DNA of 64,000 nt, from the NCBI RefSeq assembly GCF_046630445.1, contig NC_092343.1, positions 135,773,501 to 135,837,500 on the forward strand, in the 5' to 3' direction. The notes under the pieces are model-generated. The model saw only the letters and a list, made by a program, of their open reading frames with translations. It did no database searches and was not told the origin of the DNA. This stretch comes from Rutidosis leptorrhynchoides. Its lineage: Eukaryota > Streptophyta > Magnoliopsida > Asterales > Asteraceae. Within the stretch, counting starts at the first letter, position 1. Each line of letters starts with the position of its first letter. The position numbers and the translations under genes were made by a program. Positions 61,608 to 64,000 of the stretch are shown here, one piece after another.

Positions 61608-61805
61608 ACCCCACGACGTATTTTATACGTATTGTCTTTGCATCAACCCAGAGACATATTGTATACGTATTGTCTTAGAATTAACTAAGACGTATTGTGT
61701 ACGTATTGTCTTAGGATTTATCAAAACGTATTGTACACTTATTGTCATAGAATGTACCAAGATTATTATATATATACAATCTCGGAATTAACTAAGATTA
61801 TAATA
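61608..61805. repeat. Degenerate tandem repeat of about 36 bp
   Basis: Five diverged units of ACGTATTGTRTACGTATTGTCTTAG plus about 11 bp. Units to the right are progressively AT-shifted (ACGTATTG to ATTATTATAT). Confidence 0.75.
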
Positions 61806-63002
61806 TTTTTTCATACTAATGATAACATGTCCAAATATATATAAGATATAGGAAAAGTTAGCAAGGATATGGTTAATATAGTTTTTACAATATAAATTTC
61901 GTCCATACAACGTTAATTTTTAGCAGATTTTATTTTGCTTGCCAAATATTCATTACAACTCCGTTTAAAGTGAATCAAATTGATACGGATTCCTTAAGAA
62001 GTAAATTTTACAAAAACAATTCAAAAAGTTCATCCCAATTAGTAATTTTTAGAGCTTTACCCTCTTTTTGTGTCTGAGGACAGATTTGGAAATATCCCGG
62101 CATCCACCCAATATATGATTTTTGATAAAATACTTCCACTTTGTCTAATATCATGAAAAAAATACTGGAAGTCGTATTTACTTATATTAACATATTTCTA
62201 AACTCTTAGCCTCGAACTCAAAGTCTAAAATAGGTTTTTAATCCCCAACCCAAAACAGCCCGCTTTTTACTGAATGAAGATTAAAGGATATATGTTAAGT
62301 TTCAAGGTGTTCTTCATATGTACAAGTTATAAGTTCTTATATTAACTTAATATAACATAATAATACATATAAATAAGTGTTATTAGAGTTAAGTTAGAAA
62401 GATTAGATTAGTTTTTCAAACAAGCTTGGTGTTCACCAAAACAAGTTCTAGTTTTTACAAGTTTTATAAGTATAATAAGATAGCAACTATTCAAGGAATT
62501 GAACAAGGATTTTGAGAAGTATTTTACCTTGATTATGATGAGGAAAGTTGCTGAGATTAAAGTATAATATGAGAGTATTCAAATGTGTGTTTTTAGTTTA
62601 AGAAAATGTGGAGTAAAAATGAGTTAAAATGGTCCTTATTTATAAGCTTATAATTTTGGCTTTTAGTAAAAAATATCTAAGATAAGTTAAATTGTATTAA
62701 GTCATGCATGACATATTAAATTTATTAGGTCATGGATGACATATTACACAAATAATTACAGATTTCTATTGGTATATACCAATAGTAAATACTTCTAGAA
62801 GCTGTGTATAATACGGGTAAAAATACCGTATGAATGCGAGTAGAATTCTTTGAGGAAATTGAACGGAAATACGAGTATAGCTATCCTTTATATGTATTGG
62901 TATATTATAAAGTGTATTCAATACTTGTAAGGATGTATTTACACTCGTAATACATTATATGTAAATACATTTTAACATAAGTTAATTACGTCGTTCAAAT
63001 AG

Positions 63003-63118
<116 letters not shown>

Positions 63119-64000
63119 TGAAAACTCTTTAAATTAGTAGTATGAAAATATACATATAATACTTTGTTAATATACTTAATGAGATATTTAATTATCATAC
63201 TTTAAAGTTAAATATATATAAATCCATATATATACACAATAATTAAACAATTAAACAATTAAATCAAATTATGACGTTCCTGAATCGTCGGAATAAAAGG
63301 GTGACCAAAAGCTTGTGTAAAACTCTTTTCGGAGGTTCAAGATTTATTAAAATTCATTGCTTATCAAGTCGGAATTATATAAAGATTAAGTTTAAATTTG
63401 GTCGGAAATTTCCGGGTCGTCACATTAGGCCACGAGATTTTTGAAATAAAAGCATCGTAAAATTTATACATTAGCATGAGAACTTGATTATAAGACTTTA
63501 ACCCTGCGGATAGCTAAGTCGCTACGCGTCTTTCTTTTACCCTTTCTAAGCATACACCGATCAAGTGTGCATGTTACAACAGAATAAGCACCCCGTACGT
63601 TGAGGCGAGGTTTGTCATACCTAACGGTACCGTCCCTATAAGTCGAGCTTACTAAAACTAATTAATATAATCAAGCTAAGGGATTTTTGATCTGAACTCA
63701 TATGTATAGTCATTTAAGTTACTCGTGCTTAATATGTAAAACAGTTGAAAAAGCATGTTATCTTATCCCTGTAAAAAGTAATAGCGACTGTAGACTCACC
63801 TTAGCAAAAGCACTGAAAAATCTCATGTTAACAACCGTACGGTAGTCAGACAATCACGAACGATAAACGCAACCTAATCAAATAGGTCATCTTAAGTAAA
63901 TACATAGGTCACACTATGTTAACTCATAGTGTACGCATAGTCCTAGTGCTCAGACTGACTCAATAAGCAATTAAAAGTCAACTAGTCCAAGCAAGTCAAC

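Overview
This is a repeat-dense plant nuclear window. The Ty3/Gypsy chromoviruses with long LTRs, the Ty1/Copia families, the Stowaway, Tourist and SINE insertions and an RLK-Pelle kinase gene all point to a eudicot. The repeat families look most like Asteraceae (Tanacetum, Chrysanthemum or Artemisia type); that placement rests on remembered family resemblance, not a search. No organellar or bacterial DNA was recognised.

Layout. 1-9896: a minus-strand chromovirus (Gypsy-1) in a tandem LTR-internal-LTR-internal array. 9897-14987: two head-on Copia fragments. 15040-16192: an interspersed repeat and a Stowaway MITE just upstream of a host gene. 16320-52753: a tandem-kinase gene with four exons (16320-17273, 46707-47630, 47854-48822, 52733-52753). 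Each junction joins in phase 0, giving pseudokinase, pseudokinase, active-looking kinase and a short tail, 955 codons in all. Intron 1 is 29.4 kb and holds a Copia-4 LTR split by Copia-3, which is itself split by Gypsy-2 and by a solo LTR. It also holds a SINE and an 8.5-kb Mutator-like element. Intron 3 holds a second copy of the interspersed repeat, a second Stowaway and a 5'-truncated reverse-transcriptase element. 53245-55220: a LINE-1 tail, a truncated kinase pseudogene paralogous to the third kinase exon, and a Tourist-like MITE. 56448-64000: nested minus-strand long-LTR elements.

The Mutator-like element (38051-46558) has 92-bp terminal inverted repeats and a 9-bp target duplication with one mismatch. 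It carries two minus-strand genes: a DUF1985/coiled-coil/Ulp1 cysteine-protease gene of seven phase-0 exons, and a two-exon MuDR-type transposase with an N/Q-rich decapeptide array. Both carry a few stop codons. Its non-coding gaps hold about 30 copies of the palindrome GTCGAC.

Three signals stand out. First, the split tandem-kinase gene. Second, an ordered, splice-site-bounded module of about 450-530 nt that recurs in six distinct long LTRs of several families, always a few hundred nt before the LTR 3' end. Third, family-specific CpG-rich palindromic words clustered inside several unrelated LTRs, with a similar word (GTCGAC) through the Mutator-like element. LTR retroelements are described as fossils only.
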